Assembly: GCF_045679555.1 (NCBI RefSeq)
Contig: NC_092098.1
Location: 22,164,038 to 22,228,037 of the forward strand
Length of the DNA stretch: 64,000 nt
Reading direction: 5' to 3'
DNA from: Salvelinus alpinus
Lineage: Eukaryota > Chordata > Actinopteri > Salmoniformes > Salmonidae
Below the pieces are notes generated by a model. The model made no database searches and had not been told where the DNA came from. It saw only the letters and a list, made by a program, of their open reading frames with translations. Below, piece by piece: positions 1-9,900 of the stretch; within the stretch, counting starts at the first letter, position 1, and each line of letters begins with the position of its first letter. Position numbers and translations under genes: made by a program.

Positions 1-24
1 GAAAAATAGACTGAATGACACTGT

Positions 25-147
25 ATGGCTCAGTTGGTAAAACATGGCACTTGCACCGCCACGGTTGTGGGTTCGATTCCTGGGGCCACCCATACGTAAA
101 CTGTATGCAAGCATGACTGTACGTGGCTTTGGATAAAAGAGTCTGAT
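25..147 (+). repeat. tRNA-derived salmonid SINE
   Basis: The head reads like a tRNA: an A-box-like stretch (tggctcagttgg) and a perfect B-box-like ggttcgattcc, followed by the tail module ending in a tggataaaagagtctgataaatggc-type end that typifies salmonid tRNA-derived SINEs (HpaI/SmaI group; exact subfamily not decided). A second, more diverged copy lies at 44207-44344. It is not a functional tRNA gene because the acceptor stem does not pair. Confidence 0.85.
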
Positions 148-667
148 AAATGGCAAATATATAGTGACGTACATTGACAAAAAAGATAACAAACACATAC
201 CTGCGCAAAGGACAGGCTATGATAGAGTATCAGAGACAGACAAGGTCTTATCTGATGACATGGAGTCGGAGCTTGCTAAGAATCTTAAGGACCGGTTTCA
301 TGGGCTTAGTAGCCTCAAATGCAGAGAACTTGCTTACGCATTGGTACATCGAAACAGCATTCCTCTCTCAGACAACTGGTCAAGAAATTGAAGGGTAAGT
401 GCTATTTAACAGAGATAGTTATATCTGAATGTAGGCATACATTTGAATGTAGGCAGGAAATAGTGTTTAACATGATTTTTTAATGACTACCTCATCTCTG
501 TACCCCACACATACAATTATCAGTAAGGTCAGTCGAGCAGTGAATTTCAAACACAGATTCAACCACAAAGACCAGGGATGTTTTCCAATGCTTTGCAAAG
601 AAGGGAACCTATTGGTAAATGAGTAAAAATAAGAAAAGCAGACATGGAATATCCCTTTGAGCATGGG
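148..667. other. Intergenic stretch, nothing recognised
   Basis: Short open frames occur on both strands but show no known domain, no splice pattern and no codon bias that I can see. No repeat family was recognised here. Confidence 0.5.
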
Positions 668-2141
668 GAAGTTATTAATACACTTTCAATGGTGAATCAA
701 TACACCCAGTCACTACAAAGATACAGGCCTCCTTCCTAACTCAGTTGCCGGAGAGAAAGGAAACCGCTCAGGGATTTCACCATGAGGTCAATGGTGACTT
801 TAAAACAGTTACAGAGTTTAATGCCTGTGATAGGAGAAAACCGAGGATGGATCCACAACATTGTAGTTACTCCACAATACTAACCTAAATGACAATGTGA
901 AAAGAAGGAAGCCTGTACAGAATAAAAATATTCCAAAACATGCATCCTGTTTGCAATAAAGTAAAACTGCAAAAAATGGGGCAAAGAAATTAACTTTATG
1001 TCCTGAATACAAAGCGCTATGTTTGCTGCAAATCCAACACAACACATCGCTAAGTACCTCTCTTCATACTTTCAAGCATAGTGGTGGCTGCATCATGTTA
1101 TAGGAATGCTTGTCATCAGCAAGGACGGGAGTTTTTTTTAGGATAAAAAGAAACGGAATAGAGCTAAGCACAGGCAAAATCCTAGAGGAAAACCTGGTTC
1201 AGTCTGCTTTCAACACACACTGTGTCACGCCCTGGCCTTTGTTATCTTTGTTTTCTGTAATAGTTTGGTTAGGTCAGGGTGTGACAGGGGGGATGTTTGT
1301 GTGTTTTTGTCTCGTCTTGGGTGGTTGTATGGTATAGGGGGTTTAGGTAGAGTAGATGGGTTTGTGTTTGAGTGTAGGTGTCTAGGTATGTCTATGGTTG
1401 CCTGAATGGTTCTCAATCAGAGACAGCTGTCATTCATTGTCTCTGATTGGGAGCCATATTTAAGGCAGCCATAGGCAGTAGGCTTTTGTGGGTAATTGTC
1501 TATGTCTATGTTGCATGTTAGCACTTAGTCTTTTATAGCTTCACGTTTGTTTTCGTCTTCCAATAAAATATGTATCTTTCACACGCTGCGCCTTGGTCTC
1601 CTCACTATGACGATCGTGACACACTGGGAGACAAATTCACCTTTCAGCAAGGCAATAACCTAAAACACAAGTCCAAATCTACACTTGAGTTGCTTACCAA
1701 GAGGACATTAAATGTTCCTGAGTGGCCTAGTTACAGTTTTGACTTAAATCAGCATGAAAATCTATGACAAGACTTAAAAATGGCTCTCTAGCAATGATCA
1801 ACAACAAACTTGTTGAGCTTGAAGAATTAAAAAAATATTTATGTGCACATATTGTACAATCAAGGTGTGTTAAACTCTTAGACTTACCCACGAAGACACA
1901 CAGCTGCAATTGCTGCCAATGGTGATTCTAACCGGTATTCACTCAGGGGGTTGAATACTTATGTAATTAAGATATATTAGGGTTTTATTTTTCATCGTTT
2001 CTTTTAGTAAATTTTACACATTTTCGGCCACGTTGACGTTACAGAGTATTTTGTGTAGATCGTTGACAATTTGAATCCCACTTTGTAACAAAACAAAATG
2101 TGGAAAAATTCAAGGGGTGTTAATACTTTCTGAAGGCACTG
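668..2141 (+). mobile_element. Tc1/mariner-like element, degenerate, split by a solo LTR
   Basis: The interior follows the salmonid Tc1 pattern: a remnant of the catalytic-core region with tggtggctgcatcatg, then the QQDN-type and the LEWPS-type segments (around 1640-1760), and a right terminus ending in tgaaggcactg followed by TA. The left inverted repeat is missing or too diverged to define, so the start is approximate. The transposase frame is destroyed by many changes. An LTR (1223-1621) interrupts it, and removing the LTR plus one copy of its target duplication restores alignment of the two halves. Confidence 0.75.
1223..1621 (+). mobile_element. Solo LTR of a Ty3/Gypsy-type retrotransposon (fossil)
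   Basis: It begins TGTCACG and ends GTGACA, and is flanked by a perfect 5-bp target duplication CACTG (1218-1222 and 1622-1626). It contains an AATAAA at about 1561 and the paired ttctcaatcagaga / tctctgattgggag motif also present in the LTR at 56321-56600, so both belong to one family. No internal region remains. It is younger than the Tc1 it sits in. Confidence 0.85.
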
Positions 2142-2588
2142 TATACAACATACCAAACCCCCATTCCATGAATTAAACTTTGACCTACAAGCACCATCAC
2201 CCACTGTCACAGAACACAATCAACCACTTACTCCAAGGCGGCTCAACTTACCCTGTCCCTATGTTCAACTTACCAAGAGATCACTTTTTTTGGTGAAGAT
2301 ATGTTTTCAAAACTTTGGTTTTCATGAATTCTGATTATTTCCAGATACACAACATCCTGAAATATATGCAGATATCTTTGTTATAAATAATACTATATTT
2401 CCCTTGATATAGTGATGCTGAATGTAAAAAATGGCTCAACATATCTCACTCTCCCCTATAATAATACATGTTCTATAAATACTGTATCCCCGACATAGCT
2501 CATCATAATATTTATACTACTGTACATTGTATTTTAGTTACACTTTTTATACAAACTGCATATGTGTTTATACACTGGATTCTTGACA
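2142..2588. other. Intergenic AT-rich stretch, nothing recognised
   Basis: No gene, terminal repeat or known family was recognised between the Tc1 right end and the next Tc1 terminus. Confidence 0.4.
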
Positions 2589-2590
2589 TA

Positions 2591-2815
2591 CAGTGCCAGT
2601 CAAAGTTTGGACACACCTACTCATTCAAGGGTTTTTCTTTATTTGTACTATTTTCTACATTGTAGAATAATAATGAAGACATCAAAACTATGAAGTAACA
2701 CATATGGAATCACGTAGTAACCAAAAAAGTGTAAACAAATCTAAATGTTTTTTTGTTTTTAGATTCTTCAAAGTAGCCACCCTTTGCCTTGATGACAGCT
2801 TTGCACACTCATGAA
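2591..2815. mobile_element. Tc1-like terminal fragment
   Basis: This is one inverted-repeat end of the Tc1 family that starts cagtgccagtcaaagtttgg, directly after TA. It carries the conserved ttctacattgtagaataata and agattcttcaaagtagccac blocks seen also at 22973, 24861 and 32458, then stops. There is no transposase. Confidence 0.85.
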
Positions 2816-2817
2816 GA

Positions 2818-2889
2818 TTAGTCTATTTTGATTTTGGAATGAGATGTTCAACGAGCAGATGTCCACATACTTTTGGTCATGTAGCGTAT
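2818..2889. mobile_element. Terminal fragment of a second Tc1-like family
   Basis: The segment containing gatgttcaacgagcagatgt and ccacatacttttggtcatgt matches the terminus of the common fish Tc1-like family whose end, read from the opposite strand, is acatgaccaaaagtatgtgg. Only the end is present, joined directly to the preceding fragment. Confidence 0.65.
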
Positions 2890-3064
2890 CATTCTTAGCT
2901 AATCTGTAAATTCTCCCGGTGTACATAAGCATAGATTGCATTTGATTACTGCTACAGTGCTATTTGTGTTGTTAATCAGATTTGTCCCGCCGTTCTTGAT
3001 TTATTGTCTTTTTGTCTTTTTTTCACTTACATTTTAATTGTTTGACATTTTACTGCATTGCTAG
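2890..3064 (+). repeat. LINE 3'-end-like segment
   Basis: The T-rich tail ending in tttactgcattgctag continues, after the inserted LTR element, into taacataagtatttcacttc at 3609, a string typical of salmonid LINE 3' ends. This suggests the miniature LTR element landed in a LINE tail. Confidence 0.4.
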
Positions 3065-3604
3065 TGTAACCGATGTGAAATGGCTATCTAGTTAGCGGTG
3101 GTGCGAGCTAATAGCCTTTCAATCGGTGACGTCACTTGCTCTGAGACCTTGAAGTAGTGGTTCCCCTTGCTCTGCAAGGGCCGTGGCTTTTGTGGAGCGA
3201 TGGATAACGATACTTCGTGGGTGACTGTTGTTGATGTGTGCAGAGGGTCCCTGGTTTGTGCCCGGTCCGGGGCGAGGGGACGGACTAAAGTTAAACTGTT
3301 ACATTGGTGCCGTGACCCGGATCACTGGTTGCTGCGGAAAAGGAGGAGGTCGAAAGGCGGGTGAGTGTAACCGATGTGAAATGGCTATCTAGTTAGCGGT
3401 GGTGCGCGCTAATAGCCTTTCAATCGGTGACGTCACTTGGTCTGAGACCTTGAAGTAGTGGTTCCCCTTGCTCTGCAAGGGCCGCGGCTTTTGTGGAGCG
3501 ATGGGTAACGATGCTTCGGGGGTGACTGTTGTTGATGTGTGCAGAGGGTCCCTGGTTCGCGCCCGGTTCGGGGCGAGGGGACGGTCTAAAGTTAAACTGT
3601 TACA
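3065..3604 (+). mobile_element. Miniature LTR retroelement (TRIM-like), looks structurally whole, non-coding
   Basis: Two direct repeats of 239 bp each (3065-3303 and 3366-3604), both starting TGTAAC and ending GTTACA, flank only 62 bp. They are about 96 percent identical. Directly after the first repeat lies a primer-binding-site-like ttggtgccgtgacccggatc (3304-3323), and the second repeat is preceded by a purine-rich tract (about 3340-3362). The element is flanked by CTAG on both sides (3061-3064, 3605-3608), fitting a target duplication. It has no room for gag or pol. This layout matches terminal-repeat retrotransposons in miniature, which move with enzymes from a larger relative. Confidence 0.8.
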
Positions 3605-4960
3605 CTAGTAACATAAGTATTTCACTTCACGCGCTAGAACAAAAACACACGAGAAATAGAAATAAGAAGAACACTAGAAAGTAAGCTATACACAGGGGCA
3701 GGATCAGTGCCAAAACCATATTTATGATGTGCATGGTTACTGGAGTGGTAGTTTTAGATATGTATAGGGGCAAGTTGACTAGGCATCAGGATATATGATA
3801 AACAGAGTAGCTGCAGCGTATATGATGATTGTATGTGAGTGTCTGTGCGAGTCAGTATAAATGTGTGTGCGTGTTATGTGTTTATGAGCAAATTAAGTAT
3901 GTGTGTGTTGGCGTGTCAGTGTGAGTGTGTGTGTGTGAGTGTGTAGAATATTCATAGAGTGTGTGTTAATGTGCATAGAGAGTGCAAAAATAAAATAGAA
4001 AGGTCAATGCAGATAGTCCGTGTAGCCATTTTGTTAGCTATTTAGCAGTCTTATGGCTTGGGGATAGAAGCTGTTCGGGAGCCTGTTAGTGTCAGACTTG
4101 ATGCTCCGGTACCACTTGCCATGCGGAAGCAGGTAGAACACGCTATGGCTTGGCTGGCTAGAGTCTTTAACAATTTGAACAATCTTCCTTTCACACCGCC
4201 TGATGGCAGGGAGCTTGGCTTCAGTGATGTACTGGGCTGTCGGCACCACCCTCTGTAGTGCCATGCGATCGAGAGTGGTACATTTGCCATACCAAGCAGT
4301 GATGCAGCCAGTCAAGATGCTCTCTAAAGTGCAGCTGTAGAAGTTTTTGAGGATTTGAGGGCCCATGCCAAATCTTTTCAACCTCCTGAGGGGAAGAGGC
4401 GGTGTCGTGCATTCTTCACGACTGTTTGCGTATATGTGGACCATTTTAAGTCCTTAGTGATTTGGACACCGAGGAACTTGTAGCTCTCAACCAGCTCCAC
4501 TGCAGCCCTGTCAATGTGGATGGGGGGTGTGCTCGCTCCCCCGTTTCCTGTAGTCCACGATCAGCTCCTTGGTCTTACTGACGTTGCAGGAGAGGTTGTT
4601 GTCCCGGCACCATACTGCCAGGTCACTGACCTCCTCCCTGTAGGCTGTCTCATCTTTGCCGGTGATCAAGCCTACCACCATTGTGTCGTCAGCAAATTTG
4701 ATGATGGTGTTGGAGTCGGGCGTGGCTACGCAGTCATGTGTGAACAGGGAGTACAGGTGGGAACTAAGCACACAACCCTGTGGGGCCCCCGTGTTGAGGG
4801 TCAGCATGGCGGTGGTAATGTTGCCTACCATCACCACCTGGGCGCGGCCCGTCAGAAAGTCCAGGATCCAGTTGCAGAGGGAGGTTCAGTCCCAGGGTCC
4901 CAAGCTTGGATGACAAGCTTGGAGGGGTGTGTAGCACTGAGCTCTAGGTAATGAACAGCA
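3605..4960 (-). mobile_element. L2/CR1-like LINE fragment, 3' half with reverse transcriptase
   Basis: On the minus strand the region about 4837-4511 encodes reverse-transcriptase motifs GAPQGCVLS and FADDTMVVG, and 4444-4034 continues with the downstream LINE block ([27 protein letters not shown]). The TG-rich stretch near 3830-3970 is the 3' untranslated part. It is truncated at 5' near 4960 and the frame is shifted between the two blocks, so it is inactive. The same family recurs at 7215-11110, 27388-27772 and 30690-31322. Confidence 0.8.
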
Positions 4961-4970
4961 TTCTCACATA

Positions 4971-5658
4971 CAGTGCATTCGGAAAGTATTCAGACCCCTT
5001 GACTTTTTCCACATTTTGTTACATTACAGCCTTATTCTAAAATGGATTAAATGAAATAAATTCCTAAACAATCAACACACAATACCCCATAATGACAAAG
5101 CGAAAACAGGTTTTTAGAAATGTTTGCAAATGTATTAAAAATACAAAACAGACCCTTTGCTATGAGACTCGAAATTGAGCTCAGGTGCATCCTGGCACAC
5201 ACCTGTCTATATAAGGTCCCACAGTTGACAGTGAATGTCAGAGCAAAAACCAAGCCATAAGGTTGAAGGAATTGTCTGTATAAATCCGAGACAGGATTGT
5301 GTCAAGGCACAGATCTGGGGAAGGGTACCAAAAACAATTCTGCAGCATTGAAGATCCTGTAGAATACAACCGCCATCATTCTTACATGGAAGAAGTTTGG
5401 AACCACCAAGACTCTTTTTAGAGCTGGCCGCCCAGCCAACTGAGCAATAGGGGCAGAAGGGCCTTGGTTAGGGAGGTGACCATGAACCTGATGGTCACTC
5501 TGACAGAGCTCCAGAGTTCTGATGTGGAGATGGGAGAACTTGCCAGAAGGACAACCATCTCTGCAGCACTCCACCAATCAGACTTTTATGGTAGAGTGGC
5601 CAGACGGAAGCCACTCCTCATTAAAAGGCACATGACAGCCCGCTTAGAGTTAAAAGGC
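4971..5658 (+). mobile_element. Tc1-like element, 5' half
   Basis: It starts after TA with cagtgcattcggaaagtatt, the terminus also seen at 32722. The region about 5400-5650 encodes the DNA-binding part of the transposase (LVREVTMNLMVTLTELQ, RRTTISAALHQSDFYGRVAR) with several frame changes. At 5658 it jumps into the 3' end of a different Tc1-like family. Confidence 0.8.
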
Positions 5659-5945
5659 ACTTTGAAGGCGCACCAGTTTGAGTGTAACAAGAACTGCGGC
5701 GCTGCTGGGTTTTTCAAGATCAACAGTTTCCCGTGTGTATCAAGAATGGTCCACCACCCAAAGGACATCCAGCCAACTTGACACAACTGTGAGAGGCATT
5801 GGAGTCAACATGGATCAACATCCCTGTTGGACGCTTTCGACACCCTTGTAGAGTCCATGCCTTGATGAATTCTGGCTGTTCTGAGGGCAGAAGGGGGTGC
5901 AACTCAACATTAGGAAGGTGTTACTAATGTTTTGTACACTCAGTG
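5659..5945. mobile_element. 3' end of another Tc1-like family joined to the previous one
   Basis: The segment with gtggagtcaacatgg-like and ggcattggagtcaacatgga strings and the terminus aatgttttgtacactcagtg followed by TA belongs to a separate common fish element. No linker separates it from the preceding Tc1, so this is a recombination or deletion junction. Confidence 0.65.
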
Positions 5946-6089
5946 TATGTGATCCTATACAGTAAGCAAGAAATTGTTTTAGTCAAATAGACCTGTTTGG
6001 GCTTCCTGCGGTTAATTTGCAGTACATATTATTTGCAATTATGTTCCAGTCCCCTGAACATCCACTCAATAAAAAAATTGGCCCATGAC

Positions 6090-6265
6090 TGAATCTAGTT
6101 GATGATCCCTGGTCTAGGGTGTCTGGGATGTTGGAGTTTATGTGTGCCATAACCAGCCTTTCAAAGGGTGGTAATCATTGTGGCAGGTAGTCTTAGATTT
6201 CTTGGGAACAGGAATGATGGTGGTCATCTTGAGACGTGGGGATTAGAGACTGGGAAAAGGAGAAC
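6090..6265 (-). mobile_element. L2-like LINE fragment
   Basis: The minus strand matches the reverse-transcriptase N-terminal part of the local L2-like LINE (the ccagcctttcaaagggtggt block is a diverged LINE segment of the kind found with the 8090-8220 sequence). Both ends are truncated. Confidence 0.5.
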
Positions 6266-6953
6266 TGTGTGCGCGACCAATAAACTTTGATTTGGTCCGT
6301 TTCTTGGACCATACATCCAGTTAAGAAGAATTTAAACCATATGTCCATCTATACTTATGTTACTCCAAGTTATTACTGTGCAATATCTGATTGTTGTAGT
6401 AGCTGGGGAAGTTGACAGGACAATCAGTTTCTTACTGTTCATCTCAAGACAATGACAAAAAGTGCACAAGTCTACTGCTTTGATATTCAAGTGTATATTC
6501 CCAATAAAAATAATCAGATCATGTCATCAGATGATGATGACGTCCCCCTCTATTAGCAACTGAGTGGAACAAGTCCTCTAAACTATTCCCAGACTGAAGT
6601 GTAAAAATCCTATTGTATTCACTCATATCTTGCTTTCTGCATTAAGTCCCATTAGAAGTTTCAAGCTTTATAAATAAAAATAAAACTTTGTTTCTAGCTA
6701 AATCCTGCACTGTGGTAATGTGTCCAACTAGTGTTCCATAAAATATATTTCATAGACTACATTTATTCACACTTTTTTATTTTTATATACAAAATTTAGT
6801 GGCAAACAGGCATGACACTACACTTACTAAATGTCCACAACAATGATGGGGGAATTGTAGGCTGGCTGGCTAACCTCAAAACTACCTTCTAATATATTTA
6901 CAGCACACTCTTGATTTCATCTAGCTGACTCCTTTATCAGATTATCCATGAGG
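6266..6953. other. taf9 downstream region, probable 3' UTR
   Basis: AT-rich sequence without a gene or repeat that I recognise. On the minus strand it lies immediately after the taf9 stop codon, so the part nearest 6950 is probably its 3' UTR; several tttatt strings (AATAAA on the minus strand), such as that near 6762, could serve as poly(A) signals. Confidence 0.45.
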
Positions 6954-9900
6954 TCATAATGCATCATAGTCATCGTCGTCTTCATGCTTCCTCTTCAGCG
7001 ATTCGCTGGCCGAGTTCTGTGACACCATGTTGGTGGTGATGAGGATCTTTTTGGATCCGATCAGGGAGGGGTTGATGAGGACATTTTGAACCATTGGGGT
7101 GGATGGTGTGGCTGTCGGAAAACAAAAGACAAAAATATCAGGATTTATTATGAACATTTAAAATGCACATTTTATTCAGTGAATAAACTACTGAATTGAA
7201 GCGTCTGAGAGACTTTAATTCAATTAAATCGTATTGGTCACATGCGCCAAATACAACAGGTGTAGACTTTTGCAGTTGAAAAAAATACAAATATTTGCCA
7301 AATAAAAATGAAATATTAAAAATAAAATGGGTATATACAAGGAGTACCAGTACAGAATCAATGTGCAGGGGTACGAGGTAGTTGAGGTAATACAGTATCA
7401 TGGGGGTAGGGGTAAAAGTGACTAGGTAATCAGAATATAGAATAAACAGAGTAGCAGCAGCATATGTGAAAGTGTGTCTGTGTGTGGTGTCAATAAGCAT
7501 GTGTGTCTGTGTGTTGTATGTACTGTGTGTGTTGGAGTGTCAGTGTATTGTGTGTGGATAGAGTCTAGTGAGTGTGCCAGTCAAGGGAGTCAGTGCAAAA
7601 CAATTAAGATAAATAAATGGGAGGTCAATGTAAATCATTTTTAGTGCCTTCTGACACCGCCTGGTATAGAGGTCCTGAATGGTAGGGAGTTCGGCCCCAG
7701 TGATGTTCTGGGCCGTATGCACTACCCTCTGTAGTGCCTTGTGGTCGGATGCTGAACAGTTGCCATACCAAGTGGTGATGCAGCAAGTGAAGATACTCCC
7801 ATGCCAAATCTTTTCAGCCTCCTAAGGGTGAGAGGCATTGTCGTGCCCGCTTCATGACTGTGTTGGTGTGCTTGGACTATGATAGGTCCTTAGTGATGTA
7901 AACACAGGAACTTTAAGCCCTTGACCTTCTCCACTACAGCCCCGACGTAAATGCAGGTGTGTTCGGCCCTCCGTTTCCTGTAGTCCACAATAAGCTCCTT
8001 TGTCTTGCCCACGATGAGGGAGAGGTTGGTGTCCTGGCACCACACTGCCAGGTCTCTGACCTTCTTGGGCACAGTCACTATGGTGGTCTGCTTAAAACAT
8101 ATAGGTATTGCAGACTCAGACAGGGAAAGGTTGAAAATGTCAGTGAAACTTGCAAGTTGGTCAGTGCATGCTCGCAGTACACGCCCTGGTAATCCATCTG
8201 GCCCTGTGGCCTTGTGAATGTTGACCTGTGTTACTCACATCGGCAGCGGAGAGCGTGATCACACAGTCTTCCGGTACAGCTGCTGCTATCATGCAAGTTT
8301 AAGTGTTATTTGCCTCGAAGCGAGCATAGAAGTAGTTTAGCTCGTCTGGTAGGCTTGTGTCGCTGGGCAGCTCTCGGCTGTGCTTCCCTTTGTAGTCTGT
8401 AATGGTTTGCAAGCCCCGTCACATCCAACGAGCGTCAGAGCCGGTGCAGTACGACTCGATCTTAGTCCTGTATTGACGCTTTGCCTGTTTGATGGTTCGT
8501 CGGAAGGCATAGCGGGATTTCTTATAAGCTTCCGGGTTAGAGTCCCGCTCCTTGAAAGTGGCAGCTCCAGCCTTTAGCTCACTGCGGATGCTGCCTGTAA
8601 TCCATGGCTTCTAGTTGGGGTATGTACGTACAGTCACTGTGGGGGTGAAGTCATCAATGCACTTATTGATGAAGCCAATGACAGATGCGGTGTACTCCTC
8701 AATGCCATTGGAAGAATCCCAGAACATATTACAGCCTGTGCTAGCAAAACAGTCCTGTAGCTTAGCATCTGCTTCATCTGACCACTTTTATTGATCTGGT
8801 GGTTCCTGCTTTAATATTTGCTTGTAAGCAGGAATCAGGAGGATGGAATTATGGTCAGGTTTGCCAAATGGAGGGCGAGGGAGAGCTTTGTATGCATCTC
8901 TGTGTGTGGAGTACAGTGTTGAAGTCGGAAGTTTACATACACCTTAGCCAAATACATTTAAACTCAGTTTCAGAATTCCTGACATTTAATCCTAGTAAAA
9001 ATTCCCTGTCTTAGGTCAGTTAGGATCACAACTTTATTTTAAGAATGTGAAATGTCAGAATAATAGTTGAGAGTGATTTATTTCAGCTTTTATTTCTTTC
9101 ATCACATTCCCAGTGGGTCAGAAGTTTACATACACTCAATTAGTATTTGGTAGCATTGCCTTCAAATTGTTTAACTTGGGTCAAACGTTTCGGGTAGCCT
9201 TCCACAAGCTCCCCACAATAAGTTGGGTGAATTTTGGCCTATTCCTCCTGACAGAGCTGGTGTAACCGAGTCAGGTTTTTCAGTTCTGCCCACACATTTT
9301 CTATACGATTGAGGTCAGGGCTTTGTGATGGCTACTCCAATACCTTGACTTTGTTGTCCTTAAGCCATTTTGACAACTTTGGAAGTATGCTTGTGGTCAT
9401 TGTCCATTTGGAAGACCCATTTGCGACCAAGCTTTAACTTCCTGAATGATGTCTTGAGATGTTGCTTCAATACATCCACATAATTTCCCCACCTCATGAT
9501 GCAATCTATTTTGTCAAGTGCACCAGTCTCTCCTGCAGCAAAGCACCCCCACAACATGATGCTGCCACCCCCGTGCTTCACGGTTGGGATGGTCTTCTTC
9601 GGCTTGCAAGCCTCCCCCTTTTTCCTCCAAACATAATGATGGTCATTATGGCCAAACAGCTCTATTTTTGTTTCATCAGACCAGAGGACATTTCTCAAAA
9701 AAGTACAATCTTTGTCCCCATGTGCAGTTGCAAACCGTAGTCTGTTTTTTAAAAATAAAATGGTGGGTTTGGAGCAGTGGCTTCTTCCTTGCTGAGCGGC
9801 CTTTCAGGTTATGTCGATATAGGACTTGTTTTACTGTGGATATAGGTACTTTTGTACCGGTTTCCTCCAGCATCTTCACAAGGTCCTTTGCTGTTGCTCT

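Noticed and set aside
25-100. A tRNA gene
   Set aside because: The A and B boxes are present but the stems do not pair and the sequence continues into a SINE tail, so it is a SINE head.
3065-3604. Simple tandem duplication of host DNA
   Set aside because: The TG...CA ends, primer-site-like sequence, purine tract and CTAG flanks fit an LTR element much better.
4514-4951. Plus-strand reading of 145 codons
   Set aside because: It is the antisense of the LINE reverse transcriptase with the FADD motif on the minus strand.
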